A stretch of DNA of 64,000 nt from Spartobacteria bacterium (GTDB lineage Bacteria > Verrucomicrobiota > Verrucomicrobiia > Chthoniobacterales > UBA6821): the NCBI GenBank assembly GCA_947487385.1, contig CANKWU010000006.1, positions 1-64,000 of the forward strand, read 5' to 3'. Position 1 is the first letter of the stretch. Every line of letters starts with the position of its first letter. The translations under genes and the position numbers were made by a program. Positions 26,513 to 34,808 of this stretch are shown piece after piece. A model generated the notes under the pieces. It was not told the DNA's origin. It ran no database searches and was given only the letters and a program-made list of their open reading frames with translations.

Positions 26513-27697
26513 ATGAACCGAGAGACGCCCGAACTGTACGACGCCATTGTGATCGGCGGTGGTGGTGGTGGCATGTTCTGCGCATTCACCACGGCGAATC
26601 GTGGAAAGAGGGTCCTTCTTCTGGAACACAATGAACGGCTCGGAAAGAAGATCGAGATCTCCGGAGGGGGGCGTTGTAACTTCACCAATATCAACGCCTC
26701 CGCGGAGAATTATCTCTCTAGGAATCGTGATTTCTGCAAGTCAGCATTGGCGCGCTATACTCCCTGGGACTTTATCGCCCTCGTCGAAAAGCACGGAATA
26801 GCCTACCATGAAAAGAAACTGGGACAGCAGTTCTGCAATGGGAGTTCGCGTCAGATCATCGGAATGCTGGAGAGAGAATGCCAGGAGTCTGGCGTCCGTA
26901 TCCTCTCCCACTGTGATGTCCAGGAAGTCGAGAAGACAAATCATTACATCATCCGCACCTCGCGAGGAACCTTTCAATCCGACGCCTTGGTCGTGGCCAC
27001 GGGAGGCCTCTCGTTCCCTAAGCTCGGAGCCAGTGATCTCGGCTATCGGATCGCCAGGAAGTTCGGAATCGGCGTGACAGATATCCGCCCGGGACTTGTG
27101 CCCCTCACTTTCCAACCCCACGAAAAAGATTTTTATGCCCCCCTTGCCGGAGTGGCGCTCCCTGTGCGAATCAGTGCCGGAAACCGTCATTTTGAGGAGG
27201 CCATGCTCTTTACCCATCGGGGACTCAGCGGCCCGGCAGCTCTCCAGATCTCCTCTTATTGGGATGGAAATTCCCCTCTCGCGATTGACCTTCTCCCTGA
27301 TAAGAAAGACTCGGAGGCCTTCTTCGCAGCAACCCGCAGCGGCACAACAGCATTGCAGAATCTTTCCAAGATCTGGCCCCGGCGGTTTGCCGAGTCATGG
27401 TGTGATAGGAACGCACCTGAGAAGCCGCTTGCAAGTTGCAGCAAGGAGGAGATTGAGAGACTCGATGCGTCGCTTCATGAATGGAAACAGTCCTTCGCCG
27501 GGACGGAGGGCTATCCGAAGGCGGAGGTCACCTGCGGCGGGATCGACACCGGTGAACTCTCTTCCAAGACCATGGAATCTCGTAAAGTTCCGGGCCTTTA
27601 TTTCATCGGTGAAGTTGTGGATGTCACGGGCTGGCTAGGCGGCTATAACTTCCAATGGGCCTGGGCCAGTGCCAGTGCCTGCGGTACAGCAATTTGA
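26513..27697 (+). CDS. HI0933/BaiN-family flavoprotein
   Basis: NAD(P)/FAD-dependent oxidoreductase of unknown substrate, 394 residues. The FAD motif is IVIGGGGGGMFCA (residues 13-24), where the family usually has GGGAAGM; the change keeps all three key glycines. Family marks KIEISGGGRCNFTN, LVVATGGLSFPKLGASDLGY, HRGLSGPAAL and the C-terminal GLYFIGEVVDVTGWLGGYNF with QWAWASASACG are complete. Divergent from the helicase gene with 100 bases between, and followed by a dispersed inverted-repeat element. Confidence 0.92.
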   Translation: MNRETPELYDAIVIGGGGGGMFCAFTTANRGKRVLLLEHNERLGKKIEISGGGRCNFTNINASAENYLSRNRDFCKSALARYTPWDFIALVEKHGIAYHEKKLGQQFCNGSSRQIIGMLERECQESGVRILSHCDVQEVEKTNHYIIRTSRGTFQSDALVVATGGLSFPKLGASDLGYRIARKFGIGVTDIRPGLVPLTFQPHEKDFYAPLAGVALPVRISAGNRHFEEAMLFTHRGLSGPAALQISSYWDGNSPLAIDLLPDKKDSEAFFAATRSGTTALQNLSKIWPRRFAESWCDRNAPEKPLASCSKEEIERLDASLHEWKQSFAGTEGYPKAEVTCGGIDTGELSSKTMESRKVPGLYFIGEVVDVTGWLGGYNFQWAWASASACGTAI

Positions 27698-27710
27698 TTC
27701 TGGGATTTTT

Positions 27711-27846
27711 AATATGGAACTCAGGAACAAATGCCAAAAGATCAACTGAAGGCATCTTTAAATAATTTGGAAAACCAAGAGGAGCTGGCTCCATCATGAT
27801 ACTGTTTATTTCAGTTCCTTATTCCTGAGTTCCTGAGTTCCATATT
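27711..27846. repeat. complete MITE-like element with 17-base terminal inverted repeats
   Basis: AATATGGAACTCAGGAA (27711-27727) and its perfect reverse complement TTCCTGAGTTCCATATT (27830-27846) enclose a 102-base core without an open frame. The right arm has the octamer GGAACTCA twice in tandem. The element lies between the flavoprotein stop and the start of the YkgJ-family gene; the right end is 21 bases from the latter's TTG start. Transcripts would form a 17-pair stem. No target duplication was clear. Confidence 0.8.
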
Positions 27847-27867
27847 TAATCTTTTTTTCTTCTTCCC

Positions 27868-28338
27868 TTGCGTAAACGCAATCCCCACAAGACTTCCGAT
27901 CCTCGTCGCGATACCGAGGAGGCTATTGCCAGTGTCCGTCAGATCTATGCGGAACTTAAGGCTAACCCTCCCGAGCGCAATTGCACTCTGCTGACCGAGT
28001 GCTGCCGCTTTCAACTCACAGGTGCGACTCCCGTTCTGACGAAGGGAGAGGCACTCACGGCGGCGAAGGCTGTCCGCGCAGCAGGCAGAAAGGAACTTCC
28101 GAACCGCGAGGATGGAGCCTGTCCGCTGCTTCACCCCTACACGTCACGCTGCATGATCTATGAGGGACGACCCTTCGGATGCCGCACCCACTTCTGCCAA
28201 GCCGCAGGAGGTCCCTATACCAGAAAGGAAGTCTCTGATTGGATCCATCGACTTGAGGATATCGACGAACGCCTTGGTGGAGATGGAGGTCGCGATATCA
28301 CTGTCGCGATACGCGATGCCCTGGAGGACTTGAAGTAG
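27868..28338 (+). CDS. YkgJ-family cysteine-cluster protein
   Basis: Putative zinc or Fe-S chelating protein, 156 residues. The characteristic cysteines are C38 (RNCTLL), C44-C45 (ECCRF), then GACPLL (C90ish), SRCMIYEGRPFGCRTHFC with three further Cys, which is the UPF0153/YkgJ pattern. The rest is helical and charged. Start is TTG (RKRNPHK follows), as no ATG is in frame before the first conserved Cys. A complete inverted-repeat element ends 21 bases upstream and must be in its leader. Function unproven in the family. Confidence 0.85.
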   Translation: MRKRNPHKTSDPRRDTEEAIASVRQIYAELKANPPERNCTLLTECCRFQLTGATPVLTKGEALTAAKAVRAAGRKELPNREDGACPLLHPYTSRCMIYEGRPFGCRTHFCQAAGGPYTRKEVSDWIHRLEDIDERLGGDGGRDITVAIRDALEDLK

Positions 28339-28360
28339 TGGTTAAAAGCCCGAGCAGCAT

Positions 28361-28420
28361 TTTAATATGGAACTCAAGAACTCAGGAAAGACTTTGAAAC
28401 TCCAGGAGAATCCATATTTC
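28361..28420. repeat. partial copy of the dispersed AATATGGAACTCAGGAA element
   Basis: TTTAATATGGAACTCAAGAA from 28361 and then CTCAGGAAAG form a well-kept left arm with two octamer units; TCCATATTT (28411-28419) is a short remnant of the opposite arm. It lies downstream of the YkgJ-family gene and upstream of the CbiX-type chelatase gene, whose ATG is at 28510. Confidence 0.7.
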
Positions 28421-28509
28421 AAGCTTCCATCATTGAGCGCCATAGATCCTTTTTTGCTTTTCATGCTGCCTTCTTCCTTTCCATCTCTTACTGATTTCGT
28501 GATTAACTG

Positions 28510-29337
28510 ATGGCCATGGAGAAACGCCCCGGCACAACACTCGTCATCATTGGTCATGGATCGACGACCAACCCCGACTCCAGCGAACCGAATCATCGTT
28601 TAGCGGATGCCATTCGCGAGCGGGGTATTTTTGATCAGATCCTCTGTTGTTTTTGGAAGGAAGAGCCCTCGATGCGCGAAGTGATGCATTCCGTCTCCTC
28701 TCCGGAGGTCTACATCGTCCCGAACTTTATCAGCGAGGGGTACTTCACCCAGACCGTGATCCCTAGGGAACTGGAACTCGAAGGCCCCCTCACCCGACGA
28801 AACGGCAAGACCATCCGATACTGCGAACCGGTCGGCAACCATCCCTCGATGACAGAGGTGCTGCTTAAGCGCGCGCGTGAGACAGCACCAGGAGTCCCAA
28901 CCAAGGAAACTAGCCTGCTGATCGTCGGCCACGGGACAAATCTGAATGACAATTCCGCCAAGGCGGCAAAGACCCAGGTTCGACTTCTTTCCAATCTCGA
29001 TCTCTACGCGGAGGTCCTTCCGACTTACATGGAGGAGTCCCCCTTGATCAGCGACTGGGCAACCATGACAAGTCAGCGGCATGTCGTCGTGATCCCCTTC
29101 TTTATAAGTGACGGACTCCATAGCTATCAGGATATTCCCGTACTGCTTGGCATCCGCGAGGAAGTCGGGCCAGCTGCAAGCCAGTCGGAAGTCTTCCAGT
29201 CCAACCCTCACCACCTCCAAGGCAAGGAGCTCTACTATGGAAGCGCGATCGGCACCGATCCGATGATGGCCGATGTCATCCTTGATCAAGTAAAGGCGTT
29301 CGATGAGGCCCTTGATCAGTCGATGGTCTTGAATTAG
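28510..29337 (+). CDS. double CbiX-domain chelatase (sirohydrochlorin cobalto/ferrochelatase-like)
   Basis: CbiX-type enzymes insert Co2+ or Fe2+ into tetrapyrroles. The 275-residue protein holds two copies of the fold: first IIGHGSTTN at 13-21 with VPNFISEGYFT, second IVGHGTNLND at 138-147 with IPFFISDGLHS. The GHG histidines are H16 and H141, and the second His is lacking in the first half (SEGYF) but present in the second (DGLHS), so the second half is the better active-site candidate. No other cobalamin or siroheme genes are near. Starts ATGGCC with a possible alternative at the third codon. Confidence 0.87.
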   Translation: MAMEKRPGTTLVIIGHGSTTNPDSSEPNHRLADAIRERGIFDQILCCFWKEEPSMREVMHSVSSPEVYIVPNFISEGYFTQTVIPRELELEGPLTRRNGKTIRYCEPVGNHPSMTEVLLKRARETAPGVPTKETSLLIVGHGTNLNDNSAKAAKTQVRLLSNLDLYAEVLPTYMEESPLISDWATMTSQRHVVVIPFFISDGLHSYQDIPVLLGIREEVGPAASQSEVFQSNPHHLQGKELYYGSAIGTDPMMADVILDQVKAFDEALDQSMVLN

Positions 29338-29354
29338 GCACCCCAAGAAATTGC

Positions 29355-31964
29355 ATGAACTATTCAAGGATGAGGAGCTTGGCACTTCTTCTCCTGCTTG
29401 GTTCGCCATCCCTCAAGTCAGAAGAGCAATCCCTTCTTCCGCTACCTCCATCCCCACCGACCCCTTCTCACTACCCTCCAGAAGTCGTCGAGAGAAGAGT
29501 CGATCATCTCCTCTCAAAGCTGACACAAGGTGAGAAGATCAGCCTCTTGTCGGGCGATGGCTTTGACGGAATGTCAACGGAATCGATTCCGAGACTCGGC
29601 ATCCCGAAATTGCTAATGGCTGACGGCCCTCAGGGTATCAGGGCTCATGGACCGGCTTGCTCCTTTCCCAGCGGGATCGCTCTGGCGGCAACATGGGATC
29701 AAAAACTTGCCTACGAGTATGGTGCGGCAATTGGACGGGAGGCTCGGGCACGCGGTATCCACATCCAACTCGGACCGGGTGTGAACATTGCCCGGACGCC
29801 GCTGAACGGAAGGAACTTCGAGTATTACGGCGAAGATCCCTACCTCACCGGTGAGATGGCATCGCGTTGGATCCAGGGAATTCAGGCCCAAGGGGTCGTC
29901 GCCACGGTGAAACACTTTGTCGGCAACGACGAGGAGTGGCGCCGCATGGAGATCGAATCGCTGATTGATGAGCAGACGCTTCGGGAAATTTACCTCCAGC
30001 CCTTTTATAAAGCGGTCCGCCAAGGAGGCGTTTGGGCGGTGATGTCTGCCTATAACAAGCTCAACGGATTTCCCTGCACTGGCAACGACCACCTGCAAAA
30101 TGGAATCCTTAAAAAGGAGTGGGGCTTCCCGGGGATCGTCATGTCGGACTGGTGGGCGACTCAATCCGTGAAGGCGCTTGCCAAGGGTCTCGATCTGGAA
30201 ATGCCGATGGGATACCAGGTCACGAAGGAAAGTATCACCAAGGCTCTGGAGGAGAAAATACTCAGCCAGGAGCAGATCGATCAGGCTGTCAGGAGACTTC
30301 TCCGAATGGCTGTCTCCATGGGATTCCTCGATACCAAGCAACAGAGAAATGATTTCCCCCTGGATTCCCAAAAAAACTCCTCACTCGCTCTCGACGTTGC
30401 CACCAAGTCAATCGTCCTACTCAAAAACTCCCCGCCCCTCCTCCCCCTCAACCGAAACTCCCTCAGGCAAGTCGTCGTCTACGGGCCGAATGCCCAGGAT
30501 ACGCCAGCTGTCGGGGGTGGAAGCGGCGAGGTGGAGCCTTTCCGCAAAGTGAGCTTTCTCGAAGGCATTCGTGACGCCCTGCCCAAGGAAACGAAGGTCT
30601 TCTATGCTCCCATGCCCCTGAGCAAACCCTTCTCTCTTTCCAATTTTCTGGAATTCGGAAAAGAAATCCCGGCTCCACCTAGGATTGTCGCTATCAGGAG
30701 TATGACTTGTGTCACGCAATCCAACTTCACCAAAGTCACTGTCAGCAGGGCAAAAAAGATCGAGGTCTCTTGGACACATCGTTCCCCTCCGGAAGGAGTT
30801 CCCAAAGATCAGGAAGCCCGTGTGACGTGGGATGCCGAGATCGAGGTGCCGGTATCTGGCAACTATGAACTCCTCACCACCGGCCATCCAGAGATCCGCT
30901 TAGGCAATAAGGAACTCGGAAATCCTGAGAGCTATGTGATGACCCTGGACAAAGGAGCGTCCATTCCTCTTCGTGTCACCGCCAGTGAAGTGGGTCGAGG
31001 GAGTGGGCATATCTCGGTAAGAATCAGAATGGTCCCGGAGGAAGCCATTGGACTTTTTCCAGCCAAGGTTGCCGATGTGGCCATTGTCTGCGTCGGCCTG
31101 AATCCGGATGTCGAGGGAGAGGGGTACGACCGGGGATTTACCCTTCCGGTTGCCCAACAGCAGCTCATTGCACAGGTTGCCTCGGCCAATCCAAGAACGA
31201 TCGTCGTGCTCAGCGGCGGTGCAGCCATCGACATGAGGGCCTGGATTGAACGTGTCCCCGCAATCCTCCAGACCTGGTACCTAGGCCAGAGTGCCGGTAC
31301 GGCCCTTGCATCGATCCTCTTTGGAGATGCCAACCCTTCAGGACATCTCCCTTGTACATTCGACAGAGCGATTGAGGAAAATCCTTCCCACGTCGAGTAT
31401 CCAGGGACATTCCAGGCAGGAAAAGAATGGCCTGTCGTGAACTATAAGGAAGGGATTTTCTACGGTTATAGAGGCTATGACCGGGCGGGTAAAGAACCGC
31501 TTTTCCCATTTGGCTTTGGACTGAGTTATACGAGTTTCGATCTCTCAGGACTCACCGTGACACAGACCGACAATGGACACTCCATCTCAGTGAATGTATC
31601 CAATACGGGAAAACGCCCGGGAGCCACCGTGGCGCAGTTGTATGTCGGGCTACCTGATGAATCAACCCCCCGTCCGCTCCGAGAGCTGAAAGGATTTCGA
31701 CGGATCGAATTGAATCCCGGGGAAACGAAAACAATCATCATTCCCCTCCCCGACACCTCCCTCATGTACTGGCATCCGCTGAAGAACCAGTGGGTCATGC
31801 CTGAGGGAGCGGTCTCCATCGAAGTGGGTTTCTCCGAACGCGACATCCGCATGAAGGCTCTACTTCCAAAAATTGAGCCTCCAAGGTTGGAGCCACCGAA
31901 GTCAGACCCCATAGGGTCAGTTTCCTTAAGATTAGTGCCATCTCTCATCACAAACGCTCTGTGA
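29355..31964 (+). CDS. glycoside hydrolase family 3 beta-glucosidase-like protein
   Basis: Exported enzyme, 869 residues, signal peptide at 1-22. GH3 N-domain carries KHFVGNDEEWRRMEIES (186-202) and the nucleophile in GIVMSDWWA (D265); the C-domain has VVVYGPNAQDTPAVGGGSGEV and, later, GYDRGFTLP. Between them (about 400-560) lies an inserted PA14-like beta domain, as in many polysaccharide-degrading GH3 enzymes. A fibronectin-III-like domain follows (GATVAQLYVGLP, PLRELKGFRRIELNPGE). The last 30 residues after DIRMKALLP are Pro-rich and contain the palindromic DNA GACCC-CATA-GGGTC, probably a junk extension. Starts 17 bases after the chelatase gene. Confidence 0.9.
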   Translation: MNYSRMRSLALLLLLGSPSLKSEEQSLLPLPPSPPTPSHYPPEVVERRVDHLLSKLTQGEKISLLSGDGFDGMSTESIPRLGIPKLLMADGPQGIRAHGPACSFPSGIALAATWDQKLAYEYGAAIGREARARGIHIQLGPGVNIARTPLNGRNFEYYGEDPYLTGEMASRWIQGIQAQGVVATVKHFVGNDEEWRRMEIESLIDEQTLREIYLQPFYKAVRQGGVWAVMSAYNKLNGFPCTGNDHLQNGILKKEWGFPGIVMSDWWATQSVKALAKGLDLEMPMGYQVTKESITKALEEKILSQEQIDQAVRRLLRMAVSMGFLDTKQQRNDFPLDSQKNSSLALDVATKSIVLLKNSPPLLPLNRNSLRQVVVYGPNAQDTPAVGGGSGEVEPFRKVSFLEGIRDALPKETKVFYAPMPLSKPFSLSNFLEFGKEIPAPPRIVAIRSMTCVTQSNFTKVTVSRAKKIEVSWTHRSPPEGVPKDQEARVTWDAEIEVPVSGNYELLTTGHPEIRLGNKELGNPESYVMTLDKGASIPLRVTASEVGRGSGHISVRIRMVPEEAIGLFPAKVADVAIVCVGLNPDVEGEGYDRGFTLPVAQQQLIAQVASANPRTIVVLSGGAAIDMRAWIERVPAILQTWYLGQSAGTALASILFGDANPSGHLPCTFDRAIEENPSHVEYPGTFQAGKEWPVVNYKEGIFYGYRGYDRAGKEPLFPFGFGLSYTSFDLSGLTVTQTDNGHSISVNVSNTGKRPGATVAQLYVGLPDESTPRPLRELKGFRRIELNPGETKTIIIPLPDTSLMYWHPLKNQWVMPEGAVSIEVGFSERDIRMKALLPKIEPPRLEPPKSDPIGSVSLRLVPSLITNAL

Positions 31965-31976
31965 CGAAAATGTAAC
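31959..31976 (+). promoter_or_regulatory. Pho-box-like direct repeat upstream of the phosphate transporter
   Basis: CTGTGAC (31959-31965) and ATGTAAC (31970-31976) are seven-base direct repeats separated by four bases, an 11-base period. This is the known form of PhoB binding sites (CTGTnAC-N4-CTGTnAC) in Gram-negative bacteria. It stands 57 bases before the pit ATG and overlaps the stop of the GH3 gene. No -10 at the ideal distance was found, so the call rests on the repeat and the neighbouring gene. Confidence 0.5.
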
Positions 31977-32032
31977 CTGAAGATGAAAGAAGGGACTTAT
32001 CGAATCTCTTTCCTCTCAACTATATTCTGCTG

Positions 32033-33535
32033 ATGCACCTTTTGATTGCTGACTTCGCTTCTGTAGGACTTGGAACTTGGGCTCTACTGGGATTGGCGCT
32101 TCTGCTGGCACTAGCCTTCGAGTTTGCCAATGGTTTCCATGACACGGCGAATGCTGTAGCCACAGTCATCTACACCCACACCCTTCCCGCGGTTCCCGCC
32201 GTGATCTGGTCGGGATTCTTCAACTTCCTCGGCGTGCTCACCTCCACGGGAGCCGTCGCATTTAGCATCGTTAATCTGCTCCCTGTGGAACTCGTGATCC
32301 ACATCGGATCGGCCGCTGGATTTGCAATGGTCTTCTCACTTCTGGTCTCAGCGATTCTATGGAATCTCGGCACTTGGTACTTGGGACTACCCGCATCCAG
32401 CTCTCACACCCTGATCGGATCCATCATTGGTGTAGGCATTGCCAATGCCTTGATGAGTGACTCTCACTACTGGGGTGATGGTGTCAATTGGTCCAAGGCC
32501 AAGGAAGTCGGCATGGCCCTGCTTATCTCACCTGTCATCGGATTCTGCATGGCCGCCCTTCTGCTAATCGTCATGAAGATTCTTATCAAGAATCCCAAGC
32601 TCTACTCGACTCCAGACGGACATCACCCTCCACCGGGGTGGATCCGCGCCCTGCTCATGTTCACCTGCACAGGGGTGAGCTTTGCCCACGGCTCCAACGA
32701 CGGCCAGAAAGGGATGGGCCTCATCATGCTGATCTTGGTCGGCATCCTTCCCACAACTTACGCTCTAAAGAGCGAGAGCTCCTCGGCCGAGATCGCATCC
32801 CTCCGCTCGGGGCTTGCCGCCTCGATCTCCTACTCATCCGCTCACGCTACTGGGGCGAATACCTCCACGGTGAATTCCGATCCAGGCAAGGTCATCACCT
32901 CTTTCCTCAGGGGCCATCACTCCACGACACCCGATCTCTTCGCAGCGATCGGTGCTATTGCTAAAAAATCCGAGACCACCCTTGGAAGCTTCGAATCGCT
33001 GAATAAGATTCCAGAGGACAAACGCGGAGGATTCCGATCCGATCTTTACTTGCTCTCCTCCGTCTCCTCGAAGCTGGCAAAGAATCATCAGCTGGATTCC
33101 CCAGCTGCGGAGAAAGAGGCCAAGAAACTCACGTCCTGCATCAACGGTGTCACCAACTTCATCCCGATCTGGGTGAAGGTAGCCGTGGCTCTTGCGCTAG
33201 GTTGCGGAACAATGGTCGGATGGAAACGCATCGTTGTGACCGTCGGTGAGAAAATCGGTAAAACCCACATGACCTATGGTCAGGGTGCGGCCGCAGAACT
33301 CGTCGCCATGATCACCATCAGCCTAGCCGATATCCTGGGCCTGCCTGTCAGCACCACCCATGTCCTCTCCTCAGGTGTTGCAGGAACCATGGCCGCCAAC
33401 GGCTCCGGTCTCCAGATGGCGACCGTGCGGAATATTCTCATGGCCTGGGTACTAACCCTTCCTGTCTGCGTCTTCCTCGGAGCAGGCCTCTTCGCGCTCG
33501 CTCTCAATCTGATCGCCAAGCTCGGATTCCAGTAA
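32033..33535 (+). CDS. pit: inorganic phosphate transporter, PiT family
   Basis: Low-affinity phosphate/metal-phosphate symporter of the inner membrane. The 500-residue protein has the two inverted PHO4 halves: LALAFEFANGFHDTANAVAT (signature GFHDTANAVA) and, in the second half, SFAHGSNDGQKGMGLI. PASSSHTLIGSIIGVG and LPVSTTHVLSSGVAGT are the paired conserved helices. A hydrophilic loop of about 120 residues (250-370) lies between the halves, as in E. coli PitA. A Pho-box-like repeat precedes it. Confidence 0.95.
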   Translation: MHLLIADFASVGLGTWALLGLALLLALAFEFANGFHDTANAVATVIYTHTLPAVPAVIWSGFFNFLGVLTSTGAVAFSIVNLLPVELVIHIGSAAGFAMVFSLLVSAILWNLGTWYLGLPASSSHTLIGSIIGVGIANALMSDSHYWGDGVNWSKAKEVGMALLISPVIGFCMAALLLIVMKILIKNPKLYSTPDGHHPPPGWIRALLMFTCTGVSFAHGSNDGQKGMGLIMLILVGILPTTYALKSESSSAEIASLRSGLAASISYSSAHATGANTSTVNSDPGKVITSFLRGHHSTTPDLFAAIGAIAKKSETTLGSFESLNKIPEDKRGGFRSDLYLLSSVSSKLAKNHQLDSPAAEKEAKKLTSCINGVTNFIPIWVKVAVALALGCGTMVGWKRIVVTVGEKIGKTHMTYGQGAAAELVAMITISLADILGLPVSTTHVLSSGVAGTMAANGSGLQMATVRNILMAWVLTLPVCVFLGAGLFALALNLIAKLGFQ

Positions 33536-33560
33536 GAGCAATCACAGAATTCATTTTTCA

Positions 33561-33584
33561 GAAGCTGCTTGATCGCAGCTTTTG
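33561..33584 (+). terminator. hairpin after pit
   Basis: AAGCTGC (33562-33568) pairs with GCAGCTT (33575-33581) across a six-base loop, followed by TTG. It lies 26 bases after the stop of the phosphate transporter gene. The T-run is short (four with the stem), so strength is doubtful. Confidence 0.45.
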
Positions 33585-33608
33585 AAGCGGATGCATTGAG
33601 TTGTTTCC

Positions 33609-34147
33609 ATGTCTCCGTTTTGAGAAGTCCTCATCAGTGATGACTTGATCAGAAGACGCATCAGAGAACTTGGAGTCAGCATCTCCAAGGATCTCGCCTC
33701 GAGCGACCTCATTGTGTGATGCCCGTCATGGACGGGGAAATGATCTTCACGGCCGATCTTGTGCGGGAGATTACTCTTCCGCTCAGGATCATTCCAGTGA
33801 AGGCGTCCATTGATGGCGATGCCACGACGAGTTCCGGAACGGTTACTCTTCCTTGGGGGATGCCGAATGGGATTTCTGGAAAGGACCTCCTTTTGATCGA
33901 TGACATCCTTGATACAGGAAGCACCTTGAATCACTTGAAGAAGCTTCTCCTTCAAGAAGGAGGCCGATCAGTTCGCACCTGCATCCTTCTTCGAAAGGAG
34001 TCCTCCCGTCATCTTCAGGCCGATTATCTCGGATTTGAAATCCCAAACCGTTTCGTCATTGGCTATGGGATGGATTACGCCGGCCTCTACAGAAACCTTA
34101 CATGCATCGGCATTCTGAATCAGGAAACTTCTAGGGAAGTGACTTAG
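33609..34147 (+). pseudogene. hpt: hypoxanthine phosphoribosyltransferase, disrupted by a stop and a frameshift
   Basis: Purine-salvage enzyme remnant. An ATG at 33609 opens MSPF, then TGA (33621-33623), then in the same frame EVLISDDLIRRRIRELG and SISKDLASSDLIV, which is the family's N-terminal part. At 33714-33719 the frame breaks (GTG TGA TG); the rest continues in another frame as MPVMDGEMIFTADLVREI, the PRPP loop DLLLIDDILDTGST and the C-terminal VIGYGMDYAGLYRNL. Removing a duplicated TG at 33715-33718 restores the family spacing. The intact downstream part (GTG start 33716) is 143 residues, about 35 short of the family. Either a decayed gene or two sequencing errors; TGA is used as a normal stop elsewhere here. 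Confidence 0.8.
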
Positions 34148-34265
34148 CCTCAGGAAACTGGATGCGGGATTTTTATGGCCATCATGGTTCTCTTGGGAAG
34201 GAAAACCCTGATGCAAAAGAGACTTGGAGAAGAGCAGATTGAAGCTCAGTGATCCGCTCTCGCTA

Positions 34266-34706
34266 TTAGGAGAGCGCTTCGCCTTGCGGGATGGCTTCCA
34301 GATCTGCATCACTGATCGTAAAAGTTTCTTCAATTTTGTAACCTTTAGCCTTTAACACCTCGGGCGTGGGTACAGCGCAGCGTTTCCCATCTTGGATAAC
34401 ATAAGCGCACGGGACGCTGCCCCTAACGATATCACCATTTTTGGGGGTTTTGTAGGGCATCAAGACTATTGGCCCTAAGGGAATGTTCTTCAAATCGGCA
34501 TCCGCCAATATGATGGCCTTTGTTATGTTATAACCCTTGGCCTTCATAACCCTGAGATTTAATCAGCAGGGTTTTCCTCCCAAGATGACATAGACAGCTC
34601 CATTACTGCCCTTTACAAAAGACTCCTCAGTTGGTGGGGCAGCAAATGAATTCACCGCAGCAATGCAGAGAATGACGGCTGTGCTAATGATGGATTTCGT
34701 GTTCAT
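34266..34706 (-). pseudogene. exported two-repeat protein broken by an in-frame TGA
   Basis: An ATG at 34704-34706 begins a signal peptide (MNTKSIISTAVILCIAAVNS, cut near FAA-PP) and a first repeat GAVYVILGGKPC; then TGA (34563-34565) in frame, then the same frame goes on as LNLRVMKAKGYNITKAI to the stop at 34266. A second repeat is intact: CAYVIQDGKRCAVPTPEVLK, AKGYKIEETFTISDADLEAIP. The modules share YVI..GK.C......V.KAKGY....DADL..IP.G, like the exported repeat with IPNP..F.ALGY known from many bacteria. The first repeat is one residue shorter at the TGA, which suggests small deletions. Upstream in-frame ATG at 34758-34760 is less likely. Function unknown. Confidence 0.6.
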
Positions 34707-34808
34707 TTTTTCATTTTTGGTCTTGATTGACCTCGGGCTCAGTTTGACCTCCTCTATCAAAGAATAGAAATCAATAAGATTCTGATCACTCTGGGAATCC
34801 CCCTCACA

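Noticed and set aside
33621..33623. TGA read as Trp in hpt (alternative genetic code)
   Set aside because: Many genes in the window end with TGA as the normal stop, and hpt has a second break in frame.
34255..34276. CGCTCTC/GAGAGCG hairpin as a terminator
   Set aside because: It overlaps the end of the two-repeat frame and has no T-run on either strand.
34563..34565. Selenocysteine codon in the two-repeat protein
   Set aside because: No clear SECIS-like hairpin follows the TGA, the aligned position in the second repeat is Ala, and no selenocysteine genes are in the window.
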